A stretch of DNA of 64,000 nt from Diplonema japonicum. Its lineage: Eukaryota > Euglenozoa > Diplonemea > Diplonemida > Diplonemidae. Both the position numbers and the translations under genes were made by a program. Under the pieces are notes generated by a model. That model saw only the letters and a list, made by a program, of their open reading frames with translations. It was not told the origin of the DNA and made no database searches. The stretch covers positions 186,001 to 250,000 of the forward strand of contig OZ025680.1 in NCBI GenBank assembly GCA_964019335.1, written 5' to 3'. Below, piece after piece: positions 10,686 to 20,316 of the stretch (within the stretch, counting starts at the first letter, position 1; every line of letters begins with the position of its first letter).

Positions 10686-13094
10686 TCAGGGCACATACTC
10701 GACAATGTACAAAGGGAGGGCCTGCAAAGGGTGGAAGATGACAAACTCGTTGTTGATGACGCTGAGGCCTTTTGTGGCCCTGTCCTTGAGGCCTTTTACG
10801 TAGTAAGAGTCGTGGCTCTTAAGAGTGTCCCATTCTACCTTCTTCAAAGGATCGACGTAAGGAGAGGGATCAACACAGCGAATGATGTCGTGCATGCTGC
10901 AACCCGTCTTGAGACGGGCCTCTATAAGGTAAGGGTTCCCCAGATTGACCCTGCACCTCATAAGGGAATACACACCTTTAGCAGGCGTCACGTATCTGTG
11001 CGATTTTTCTACCGAGTCTGACAGGTAGATCCCCAGCCCAAACATGTGGCACTTCGCCCACACATGCTTAGCTGTGCAGTGCGTGCAGTCTGCTCCACAT
11101 AAAGTAGTTGTCAGCCCCTTCCCCCCCGAGACAGGACATTTTTCACTCGCCTTGCAATCCGATGGGCACTGAAGCCCCAACCTCAGCGTGTCGTCCACCA
11201 CAGAACATGTCGTGCCATGCCACAATTCCTTCTCCACCACAAACCCGTGCTTCTCGTTCAGAAACGCACGGCGTGACTCGTAGTTGCGTTCTTGTGACTT
11301 GTTGACAACCCTTTTGATTTGTTTAATGTCCGTGATCCCCGCGGACCGCATCTCCGAAGCCAGCTCCTCGTACTTCGCGCTGCGAAGGGGCACCGCCTCG
11401 TACGTGACTCGTGCACCGAAGTTCACAAACGATTTCTTGTTATGTCTGAAACAGCATGCCTCCGTCCAATCACCGTGGCGTATGTTCCACCCCCTGCAGT
11501 ACTTGCTAGGGCCGAGTAGACGGGGACACGGCTTGCTGCTCATGAAGGGGTTGTTCCGCTGCTGATCATCTACTGTGATGGTGTGCTCCCCGAGGTACAG
11601 CCTCGTGTTCAGCTCCGCAAGCTGAAGCTGGTTCACAGGTGCTTCCAACTCCACAAACGCACCTACTCGTGCTGCATTCCTTTCAGGCTTCAACATCTTC
11701 ACCTGATGGCCCACGAGAAATTCTTTCACGTCACTCTCAACCTCCTCGTCGCTTCCACCCGGCTTGAGCCACCCCAGCCATAGGTGTCTTGTTTCCTGCG
11801 CTACCATCCCTGCAATTATCCTCCCCTTCTCTGGAATTTGGCCCCCTCGTTGCTTCATTCCCATCTTCTGCAGGGTGGCAGCTGCGCGCTCTTCGTCGTT
11901 CTGAAGTTTTTCCAAGACACACGACAAGGGCGAGGATGCTGTGGTGTGGGTGTACTGGAGCAAGTACACGGGTAGGGCTTGGATATTCCCTTCCCGTTGC
12001 TTGACGATGTAGTACTTGTGATCGGGCTGCCACTCGTGGTCGTCGGCCTCTCCCAAGATCAGCTTGCAGAGGAACACGAAGGCACTCCCACGGCAGTAGT
12101 AGATGGACACGTTCGGGTCCTTGGCGAAGTACTCTCCTTTGCCGAAGATTTGCTTTGATCGTTTCAAGGGATCGAACCCTGTCTGTGCGATGCTCAGCAC
12201 GTTGTTCTCTTCAGTTCCGTGGAAGCCGTCGACCATGTCAGGCGCCCGCCCCTTCGCACGTGTCATGTTGTACTCCGTTGCGCGGAAACGCAGCTCGAGA
12301 CTGTCGTTCCGAAGCTGCCAGGCGTTCACTAGGACGTTGGGCCCTTTTGCGTCGTTCCACTTCTGCTGGAGAAGGTCGAGTTTTGACGGACCCACCTTCA
12401 CAAGGACCTCGTTTGCGGGTGTCACAGGGAGCTCGGGAAGCAAGTGTTCGCTGCTACAGGTGAGGGACGGGCAGCGACCAATCATGTGCAGCAAGCATAC
12501 ACTTTTGCTGCTCTTCATGAGCTCCGCAATGTCAGCACCTGCACGGGGCATCGGCTTCTTTGAGACGGCGTCCACCATGGCGGCACCCCCCACGCCTTGG
12601 ATCGTCGTTATGCCGAAGAATCTCCCGTTGTAGTTCGCTTCGAATTCCACGTGTTGCCCAACAGCCAAGCTGCAGGCCTTCCCGTTGAAGGAGGCAGCGT
12701 TGCAGCGAATGACACCGTAGAAGACTGCACTGGTGGGGGATAAGAGGCCGGGCTGTGCGAAGATTGGTTGTGTTGGGCTGATGTTGCCAAATTGTTTCTC
12801 CTTGCTCCAGTACGTCACCCTGCCAGGTAACAAGCCACTACTGTCGGCTGTAACACGGAGTAAGATGTCGCCCGGTGGAGCCTTCTCAACATCATCAGTG
12901 GATATTACTTCATTTCCGTTAACATGTGTTATTGTAAGGCGGGGGAACAAGCCTGCAATTGACGCTGGGCTGCCCACAGCCACAGTCGACACGCGGACTA
13001 CGTTGCCTTCTTGTGTAAAGGAAGCACCTATAGGCGAACCCGATCTTGCGACAGTCACTGAAAAGTTGCAAGGTTCTAGAAGCACTCCGGGCAT
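10686..13094 (-). CDS. PDZ / cold-shock / CCCH protein with two PARP catalytic domains
   Basis: A single open frame of 802 aa from Met 13094. An upstream ATG at 13160 would add 22 residues, but they contain an acceptor-like CCTCCGCAG. In order: a PDZ-like domain (about 6-86), a cold-shock-like domain (90-170), a CCCH zinc finger C200-C208-C213-H217, PARP domain 1 (about 230-382), an RRM-like segment (435-510), a second Cys/His cluster (C533, C547, C548, H551) and PARP domain 2 (about 620-802). PARP domains transfer ADP-ribose from NAD+. Domain 2 has His626 (LWHGT), Tyr690 (GLGIYLS) and Glu783 (NNEFVIF), the H-Y-E triad. Domain 1 has His292 and Tyr322, but Tyr361 sits where Glu is expected, so it may be a mono-transferase or inactive. 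The CCCH-PARP layout recalls animal PARP7/12/13, RNA-linked stress and defence proteins. Confidence 0.85.
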   Translation of the reverse strand: MPGVLLEPCNFSVTVARSGSPIGASFTQEGNVVRVSTVAVGSPASIAGLFPRLTITHVNGNEVISTDDVEKAPPGDILLRVTADSSGLLPGRVTYWSKEKQFGNISPTQPIFAQPGLLSPTSAVFYGVIRCNAASFNGKACSLAVGQHVEFEANYNGRFFGITTIQGVGGAAMVDAVSKKPMPRAGADIAELMKSSKSVCLLHMIGRCPSLTCSSEHLLPELPVTPANEVLVKVGPSKLDLLQQKWNDAKGPNVLVNAWQLRNDSLELRFRATEYNMTRAKGRAPDMVDGFHGTEENNVLSIAQTGFDPLKRSKQIFGKGEYFAKDPNVSIYYCRGSAFVFLCKLILGEADDHEWQPDHKYYIVKQREGNIQALPVYLLQYTHTTASSPLSCVLEKLQNDEERAAATLQKMGMKQRGGQIPEKGRIIAGMVAQETRHLWLGWLKPGGSDEEVESDVKEFLVGHQVKMLKPERNAARVGAFVELEAPVNQLQLAELNTRLYLGEHTITVDDQQRNNPFMSSKPCPRLLGPSKYCRGWNIRHGDWTEACCFRHNKKSFVNFGARVTYEAVPLRSAKYEELASEMRSAGITDIKQIKRVVNKSQERNYESRRAFLNEKHGFVVEKELWHGTTCSVVDDTLRLGLQCPSDCKASEKCPVSGGKGLTTTLCGADCTHCTAKHVWAKCHMFGLGIYLSDSVEKSHRYVTPAKGVYSLMRCRVNLGNPYLIEARLKTGCSMHDIIRCVDPSPYVDPLKKVEWDTLKSHDSYYVKGLKDRATKGLSVINNEFVIFHPLQALPLYIVEYVP

Positions 13095-13421
13095 TGCAAC
13101 CTGTTGTAACAATGCGACTGCGGAGGGAAACAGAGGCACAACAACAACAAAACAAAGCATAATAAACTAATGTAAAAAAAGGGGGGGGGGTCATATTATT
13201 TATACGAACTCTCTTCCCTTTTTTTTTCTTGCAGGAACGAGTTCAAAGAAAGATCGAGGTGCTTCACGACAAGCTAAGCAATACCCTTTCCCCCTTCCTT
13301 CGCTTCATCTTTTCTACATCTATAATAAGGCGATTTTTTTTTAATTTTTTCTTTTTTTTAAAGCTGAAAAAGATAGGGGGGGGGGGGGGGGGAGAGTCAT
13401 AAAAGCTTTTTATCGAAGTTT
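13095..13421. other. Intergenic
   Basis: Contains two G runs (around 13180 and 13380) and T runs. A short plus-strand open frame after TTTCTTGCAG at 13234 looks exon-like over about 20 codons but has no supporting partner exon. I call no gene. Confidence 0.45.
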
Positions 13422-14611
13422 TTATGACACCACCTCCATCTCTTTACCCACGTTTGGGTTGTTCGTGTTGAGAAACGCACGCTGCGCAGTGCAGACAGTG
13501 ATGATAGCCTTTTTTTTTTTTTTTTTTTTTCCCCATTCTATCGCCTCCATACCTCAAGCATCACTTCAACAGTAGTTTCACTGTGGACAGGTTCGGCAAG
13601 GTCGATTTCAGTGTCTTTCTCTTCGATTTCCTCCCCCGTGTCGGTTTCTATGTTTCTCCGGTTTTCAGCCAGCCGGCAGGACGGGGGGAGTTTCGTAGTC
13701 ACAACCGTTTGCTTCAAATGCGGCTGTAAATGTCTGCACGCGACCACATGTGTCTCTAACGAATCATCAGAGGAACACAAAAACCCCGCATAACGCTCCA
13801 GCAACGGTATGTCGAAATTCTCAACAGGCGCATGGTAGCCTCTCTCAACAACAAAGCATTCCTTATCAACCTGGTCCTGCACGGCCCGATACCTGTACAG
13901 CAAATGCTCGACAGCGATTGATTTGGGTGTGGGATCAAACCCAAGAGAAGCCTCCACATGAGGAAGCAAGACCACCATGTACTTCACGCACAAGTACGAA
14001 ATGTGTTCAAGGAGCAACCGAAGCTTACAGGAAATCCTGTGTTCCAAATTGAATATATACGTTCTAAGCAACCGGACCCTGGCTTGGTGCTCAAAGGAGT
14101 ATTCTTGTTGTTTGATCTGAAACCGAAGGAGCAGCCTCATGTAGTTTGCAAACGAGCCTTCTTCTGCATCGAAAAAAACATCTGTACACCGCCGTTCGTT
14201 TAGCAACAACCGTGTACAGGTAAGCTGGGTCAAAGGGGTGTGTGGTTCTACTGAGCTCGGCTCGTATTCCACAACTTGTGCGAGAGTTGGATTTGATAAG
14301 GTAGCGGATAGTCCTATCTCTAAGGGGTGCTTCATTGGTACACAGTGGGGGAATTCATATATTCCTCCAGATTGCCACCTGTGCTCTGGGAGCCATCTGG
14401 ATAAGATGCTCTCCACTGACTCCCCCGCGAGGCCGTACATCACCTTGCAGATCATAGCCTTTTCTACGTATTCGTGGGCGCAGCACATTATGACTTCTTT
14501 TTTGAGGACGCCGTCCCATCGTTTGCACACCAGGCGTGCCACGCCGGTTTCCTCCCACCCCATCACCCATGACAGGACTTCTCTACATATTTCTAGTGGC
14601 ACATTTTGCAT
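13422..14611 (-). CDS. F-box protein, 2 exons
   Basis: Exons are 14611-13553 and 13508-13422, with a 44-nt intron (GTATGG, then A run, then AG) whose A tract abuts the acceptor; the product is 381 aa. The N-terminus, MQNVPLEICREVLSWVMGW followed by VARLVCKRWDGVLK, is an F-box: the conserved opening LP-type helix and the WRRVCKxW-like third helix. F-box proteins are substrate receptors of SCF ubiquitin ligases. The rest is alpha-helical with no recognised repeat such as LRR or WD40. The second exon adds 28 residues ending KEMEVVS. The open frame continues upstream only as an artificial poly-Lys stretch, so Met 14611 is the start. Confidence 0.78.
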
Positions 14612-15796
14612 TGCATGTTCCTTTTTTTTTCTTTTTTTTTTTTTTCTTTTTTTTTTTTTTTGTGAGGAGATGATTTGAAAAAAAAAAAAAAAAAAAAAAA
14701 AAAACAAGGAAAAAAAAAAGGTATAAGAAGCAGAAGAATTGAGGGAGGAGGGGGTAAAGTTACTGGTGTCGGGAATACAAACGCATAACAAAGGAACGGC
14801 GTTTTTTTTTTTTTTTTTTTTTTTTTTTACTGTTTAACTTTTTTTTTTTGAAAGAGAAAGAGAAAATCAGAAAAAAAAAGGAGGGGGGAGCAGTTTCTAT
14901 TCCTTGGGTTCCACCACCGCCCCCTCCTTTGAACAAATTGCGTTTCTTTCCACTCCCTGTTTATTTTTTTTTTCTTCTTTTTTTTTTCCTTTAGCAGGTC
15001 ACTTTACCCCCAGCGAGAAGGGGTAGTTAGATACTGGCCGGCAGGGGAGGCAGGAAGAGAAAAAAAACCTTTTTTTAAAAAAAAAGAAATGAAGTATAAA
15101 AAGGGTTTAATAAGGAATTCTTTTTTAAAAAAAAGTATCCTTCCCCTTTTTTCTTCTTTTTCTATTAAATATATCTTTCTCATAAGCTCATACACACTCC
15201 TTTTTCACATTTCTTTTTTTTTTCTTTTCTTCTTTTCTGTGTGCGAACAAAAACATAAGCCATTTTGAAATTCTTTTTTTTTGGGGGGGTCGAATGAGGC
15301 TGGGGAAACTTTTTTTCAAAAATACACGAAAGAAGAGAAAAAGCCAGAGGAAAAAAAAAGGGGGGGGATGGGGTGGAAATCCTTTAAGCAACACCTCTTA
15401 GCCTCACAAAAATACAAAATCGAGGAAAAAAGCTGGCTTAAAAAAAAGGGGGGGTGAAGCAGTTAGCTAATCCACGGATGACTAAGCGGGAGGGGACATG
15501 GGTAAGGAATGGGAAGAAAAAAAAAAAACAAAAAAAAACAACAGGGGGGGGGGGGGGGGAAAAGGGCGTGGGATAAAAAAATATGGGAAACCCATTTTTT
15601 TTTTCACTCAACCATATTTGTTTTTCATTTTCTTTTTTTTTTCTCTTTTTTTTTGTTCCTCTTTTCCCTTGTCAAAATAAAAAAAAAGAAAACTGTGTCA
15701 AAATAAAAAAAAGGGCGGGGGGGAAGGGGATAATGAAAAAAATCGAACAAAACTACAATCCCCCCCCTCCCCTCCCTATAGGTTCACTCACTCTTT
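14612..15796. other. Intergenic, homopolymer-rich
   Basis: About 1.2 kb of A, T and G runs, including long T runs near 14803-14828 and a G run near 15545. I see no supportable gene. Confidence 0.55.
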
Positions 15797-15891
15797 TTAC
15801 AGATGAGGGTTGATGGGGGGCAGCAAGTGGAAAGTTTCAAATAAATCCTTCTCACGGGCACGCATATGCCCACCTACAACATTTTCCGTTA

Positions 15892-15938
<47 letters not shown>

Positions 15939-17453
15939 CCCCCACCCCCAAACACACCTCCCCATCGTCAAAAATTATATCATAGCGTCCATCTTCCTTT
16001 CGTTGCTTCACCTTCCCCCCATACCACCCCTCGTCGTCGCCGTAATACACATCAACATCTTGGCCTTCCTTCCAAACCTGCTGCCACACATCACCATCGC
16101 TCCATACTATCTGAGACCACTCGTGTCTTGCTACCAAGGCACCCATCAGAGTGATTCTCCCCAATGTCAACATCGTGGACCCGGGGGATTGTTGCGGTGC
16201 GTCCTCCAGCTGATACGACTCCTTGTCCCCTGATTCCTTTAAAACAACGGATGCTGTTCGTTCCTAAAGCGAGATTTTTTTTCCCCCCCCCAAAAAAAAA
16301 TTATACCTCAACTTTCCATGCGTTCTCTGCGCTGTCCTCCCATGTCCCTTGCAGGATGTCTAATTCTTTGTTCTAGAAAAAGAAAAGAAATTTTTTTTTC
16401 TTTTTTTTTTTCCCCGTTTGTTTTTGATACCTTAGTGGGTTCGGGGTCGCAGCATGACACCTTGATGCCGTACTGGCCGCCTCCGTGTGTGTTCGCCAAG
16501 AAGTCCATCATGAAGGACATTTGTTTCTTCGGCCTTGCAGGGGTCGGAGTTAGATGTTGGTTGTCGAGAGGTTCATCGTCGGGTGTTTCCACACGGGTTG
16601 CTTCTATAGGTGAGCGTATAAGGCCCGAGAGGGCGAGAGGGTTGGCAGGCGACACAGGTTCCTTCTCCTTCTCCTTCTCCTTCTGCTCGGGACTCTTATC
16701 GGCTTCCTCTTCACGTTCCTTGACGAAGGTAGCGAGATTCGACTCGGAGTGCGCAAGAGGGACGCCTTGAAAGAACGGAAGCGACTCATCCCTACGAAGG
16801 GACGCTGACGAATCCACTTTATAAAAGGTAAGCGACTGCCCCCTGCCTAGAGGCGTGCCCGAGGAATCTCCATTAGGGTGTTGGGGCTGCATGGTGGCAC
16901 ATTTTCGCACACTTCGCACTATTGTATTTGCATCAGGAGGAGCCTGTGAAGCAGAACCCTCAGGTGGTGATCTCACCAGTGTCAGCGACATGTTCATAGG
17001 TAGGCCGTACACACTGGGCGATGCGTGAAGCATGTTATTAAAGCTCCCGTTGTTGAAACTGCTATTGGTGATGGGGCTTGCATGTGCGTAGTGAGGCGGT
17101 GATGGGGACTGCGATGGTGACGTCATCGCTGAATCATAGCTGTTCTCCTTCGTGAGCTTTCTTTCACTATTGCTATTTTTGTACGCCCTGTCTGGGGTGA
17201 GGAGATTGTTTTCTTGCGATGTTGCCCGCGGGGTGACCTTCTTCTCTTCTTTTTTGGGGGACTGTGAGGCGGCGGGTTCTTTCTCCTTCTCCTGTTTCTC
17301 CTCCTCCTCTTTTTTTTCGTTGGTTTCTTTCTGCTTCTCCGCTTGTGGAGACGGCGGGCGGATGACGTCCTCTTCGCGCTTTTCGTTATATTTCACCGGC
17401 GCTTCACTTTGCTGTTTCCCGCCGGTCGACGGACTGCTACCGCAGCATCCCAT
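15797..17453 (-). CDS. MGCC-acylated protein with WSDG and Tudor-like C-terminus, 4 exons
   Basis: Exons are 17453-16431, 16372-16307, 16263-15958 and 15892-15797, with introns of 58, 43 and 65 nt, all phase 0; the product is 496 aa. The N-terminus MGCCGSSPS is a classic myristoylation plus palmitoylation signal, so the protein is probably bound to a membrane. Residues 20-340 are low-complexity and Ser/Pro/Glu-rich, with phospho-site-like segments such as SLRRDESLPF. From about 343 the protein is folded: LQGTWEDS, then IVWSDGDVWQQVW, then a Tudor-like barrel (GQDVDVYYGDDEGWYGGKV, YDIIFDDGEVTENV). The last intron splits the barrel after FDDGE, and splicing restores its usual end. The role is likely an adaptor; function unknown. 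Confidence 0.8.
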
Positions 17454-18849
17454 TTCTTGTTGAAGACTTCCCCCCCCTTTTTTTCCCCTCCCCTTTTGTG
17501 TGTTTTGTTTTGTTTTTCTCCCCGTGACTATGGAAAAAAAAAAAAAAAAAAAAAAAAACAGAAAAAAAAAAAAAAACAAAACAAAAAAAAAACAAGATTC
17601 CCGTTGCAGTTGGGGAGAAGGGGTGAAAAAAAAAGGGGGGGGGAAAGAAGGAAGTGAATTCCTCGGGCGAGGCAGGGGGAAATAAAAAAAAAAGAAGGAA
17701 TTTTTGTTTTTGTTTTGTTGAGTGGAGCCAAAAAAATAAAATCCTCTTTTTTCTTTTTGTCTTTACGAACGAACCCTTTTTACCGGGGGGGGGGGGGTTG
17801 TGTTTTTTTGTAGAGTCTAATTTGTAGTCTACTTTCTTTTTTTTTGTTTACCCCCTTTCTTTTTTCTTTTTTTTATCCTTTGTATTCCCCACCATAACGT
17901 GAGGGGGGAATCGAATAAAAGGTTTAGAAAAAAAAATGAAAAGTACAAACACTACAATGTAACCAACTTCGCAGAAGTACCGCATTTCCGTATGCTCGTG
18001 TGACACTCGCCAGGAGGGTGTAGGAGGTGGGGATAAAAAGAAAAAGAAAAAGAAATACCGTGTAAAAAAAAAAAATAATAAGAAGAGGAAAAAAAAAAAA
18101 AAAAAAAAAAGAGGAGCAGATTTGCGAGGGGTGGTGGGGGGGACCTTCGTTCACGAATTCTCTTATTTTCTCGCGATTTTTTTTTCTTCTTTTTTTTTTT
18201 TTCGACCTTACAATAAATAATAATAAAAAAACACTTGTTTTTTTTTTCCTTTTTTTTTTCCTTCTTCTTTTTTTTTTTTTTGTTCTTCTTTCTCCTCCTT
18301 TCATTTGTCTTGTAATTCCTATGCTCGACGGAAATAAAAAAACGAAGAAAATATGAAGAAAAAAAAAGGGGGCAAATCACCTTTTGCGACTGAAGTTCTA
18401 TGTGAGTTAGGAGGTCTTTGTACCCTCCTGTTTCTCATCATCTCTTTTTTTTTTTTTCCTTCTTTCGTCACCTAGCAGTTAGTGACTGAAGTTTGCCAAT
18501 AAATAAAATTCGCTATGGGGGGGGGGGGGGGGGTGTGGATGGGGTAGTTGTAAGCAACCATTCCAAACATAGCCAATTTAAAAAGAAAAGAAGTTATTAA
18601 GCCCCGCGATCCCGATTAAAAAAAATGTAGGAAGAAAACAAAACAAATAAAAAAAAAGAAAGAAACACTCCAATGTCCATTTTCTTTTTATATAACAACG
18701 AGTGCATGGGGGAGAGGGGGCGAAAGGGAAGGGAGAGAATGAGAGGAAGGAAAAAAAGGGGGGGTATGTGGGGTGGGGAGACATTGAAATAAAGTAAATA
18801 AAAAGATTATGCGCTCTTTTCTCCCCCCCCCCCCCATTCTTCTTCTTTT
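17454..18849. other. Intergenic, homopolymer-rich
   Basis: About 1.4 kb of A, T and G runs between the MGCC gene and LSM14. The open frames here are Lys/Phe low-complexity products of the runs. I see no supportable gene. Confidence 0.6.
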
Positions 18850-19663
18850 TTACCAACGGCCCCTGCGGTTGCCACCACCACGGCCCCCGTAGCCTCGGGA
18901 CCCCCTTCCACGGGACTGGCCGCGGCCTCCAACATTCCTTTAAAAAGTTCTTTTTTTTTTTTTTTTCTCGTACCTGTGGCCGCGTTGCCTTGTGAAGGAA
19001 CGTTCGATGGCTGTGACAGCATCGGCACCGAAGGTTTCAATGTCTTGTTTATGGTTGTTTTCGCGCATAACCTTTGTCATCCTGCTGTTAAAAAAATTTT
19101 AATAAAAGTTTTTTTTCAGCTGCGCATACCTCTGTGCCTCGCCCTTCTGCCTCTCGGTCGTCTCGCAAGACAGGCTGTCGAAGAAGGACTTCTTCTTGTC
19201 GTACCCCACCTCAACCGGGTCCTTCGTCTCCTCCTTCACCTTGCTCATGTCGATCTTTGCGCCCTCGAAGTCGAACTCCTCCTCGATGCCGGACATCTTC
19301 CTCTTCTCTTCGGCATTCTTGTCGTCGATCGCCTTGAAGTTCATTCCTGTGTGTGTGGCCAGGGGGTTCTCCCTTGTCCTGCTGTTCGATCGCTGGCGGT
19401 TGACGCGGTTCTTCCCGCCGCCGCCACCGCCCTTGTAGCCCCCATCGCCGCCGCTGCCCTTGTACCCACCGTCATGTCTGTCGTTCCTGTAGTCGTTGTA
19501 CCTTCGGCGGTCTTGCCTGTAGGAGTCAAAGCCGCCCCCGTACCCTCCGTAGCCGCGGTCCCTGTCATGGTGTCCCTTCCCGCCAGAGTAGCGGTCTTGG
19601 TGGCGTTCTGTTGACCAGTTGTCGTACATTCCTCGGCCGCCGCTTTCGTTCCTACTTTTTTTA

Positions 19664-19701
<38 letters not shown>

Positions 19702-20153
19702 ATGTTTACATACCTCCCGAAGTTTGAGGTGTCCCTCTGGTGACTAGTGTGGTGGCCGCCTGTGAGTGAAATGTATATTGCGAGGCGGGAACATACCCTT
19801 ACCCCCTTTGCCGCCACGAGCCGCCGGCTGTGCCGTCACCACTGCAGGGTCGATGAATTCAGGCTTCGGCTTCTGCTCGAATACAGTGAGATCCTTGATG
19901 TCGGACCCCCGGAAGATGATGAAGTCGTACAGAGCGTCTTGAAGATAAGTCGTTAAAAAAAACTATTTTTTTAAATCATACCAGAGGGTGGGATCTGGTG
20001 CTCTGCGGGTCTCCCTTCCGTTCCATGCATTCTCACATTCTTGAGGCTCACCGTGTTGGCAACAGGGTCTATGGAGGACAAGGTACCTTCATATCTGATT
20101 TCAGACTTGCTGATCAGCCTGATGCACGAACCTTGGATACGTGCCGAGTCCAT
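18850..20153 (-). CDS. LSM14: LSM14/Scd6-type mRNP protein, 6 exons
   Basis: Exons are 20153-19982, 19937-19803, 19759-19714, 19651-19130, 19081-18974 and 18937-18850; introns are 44, 43, 62, 48 and 36 nt. The joined product is 356 aa. It has the complete family architecture: an N-terminal LSm14 domain (SKSEIRYEGTLSSIDPVANT, IIFRGSDIKDLTV), a Gly/Arg/Tyr-rich linker, an FDF motif (EEEFDFEGAKIDM), an FFD box (KKSFFDSLSCE), a TFG box (KQDIETFGADAV) and an RGG-rich tail ending GRGGGNRRGRW. These proteins bind eIF4E/4G or DDX6 and Dcp-type factors and repress translation or promote decapping in P-bodies. The exon chain matches the family order, which strongly supports the joins. Intron 3 carries a T tract of about 39 nt instead of an A tract. 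Confidence 0.93.
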
Positions 20154-20316
20154 GTTGCTTTGCCCTTTTCTTTACCCCCTTTTCTTTTGCAAGATCGCAC
20201 GCTACGGGGAAAAATTTTTAAAACCATAATAAATCCAAGAGAATAAAAAAAAAAAGAATCAGCAACAGCCGACATAAAAGAACTAAGAAACAATAATCAA
20301 AAAAAAAAAAAAAAAT

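Noticed and set aside
12160-12185. tRNA T-loop-like GGTTCGATCCC on the minus strand
   Set aside because: It encodes GFDPLKRSK inside the first PARP domain, and no acceptor or anticodon arm surrounds it.
13234-13320. Plus-strand exon after TTTCTTGCAG
   Set aside because: Only about 20 helix-like codons before Phe/Thr runs. It would be the only plus-strand host gene and has no partner exon.
17924-18380. Lys/Phe-rich minus-strand frames in the 17.5-18.8 kb gap
   Set aside because: Translated homopolymers without domains or boundaries.
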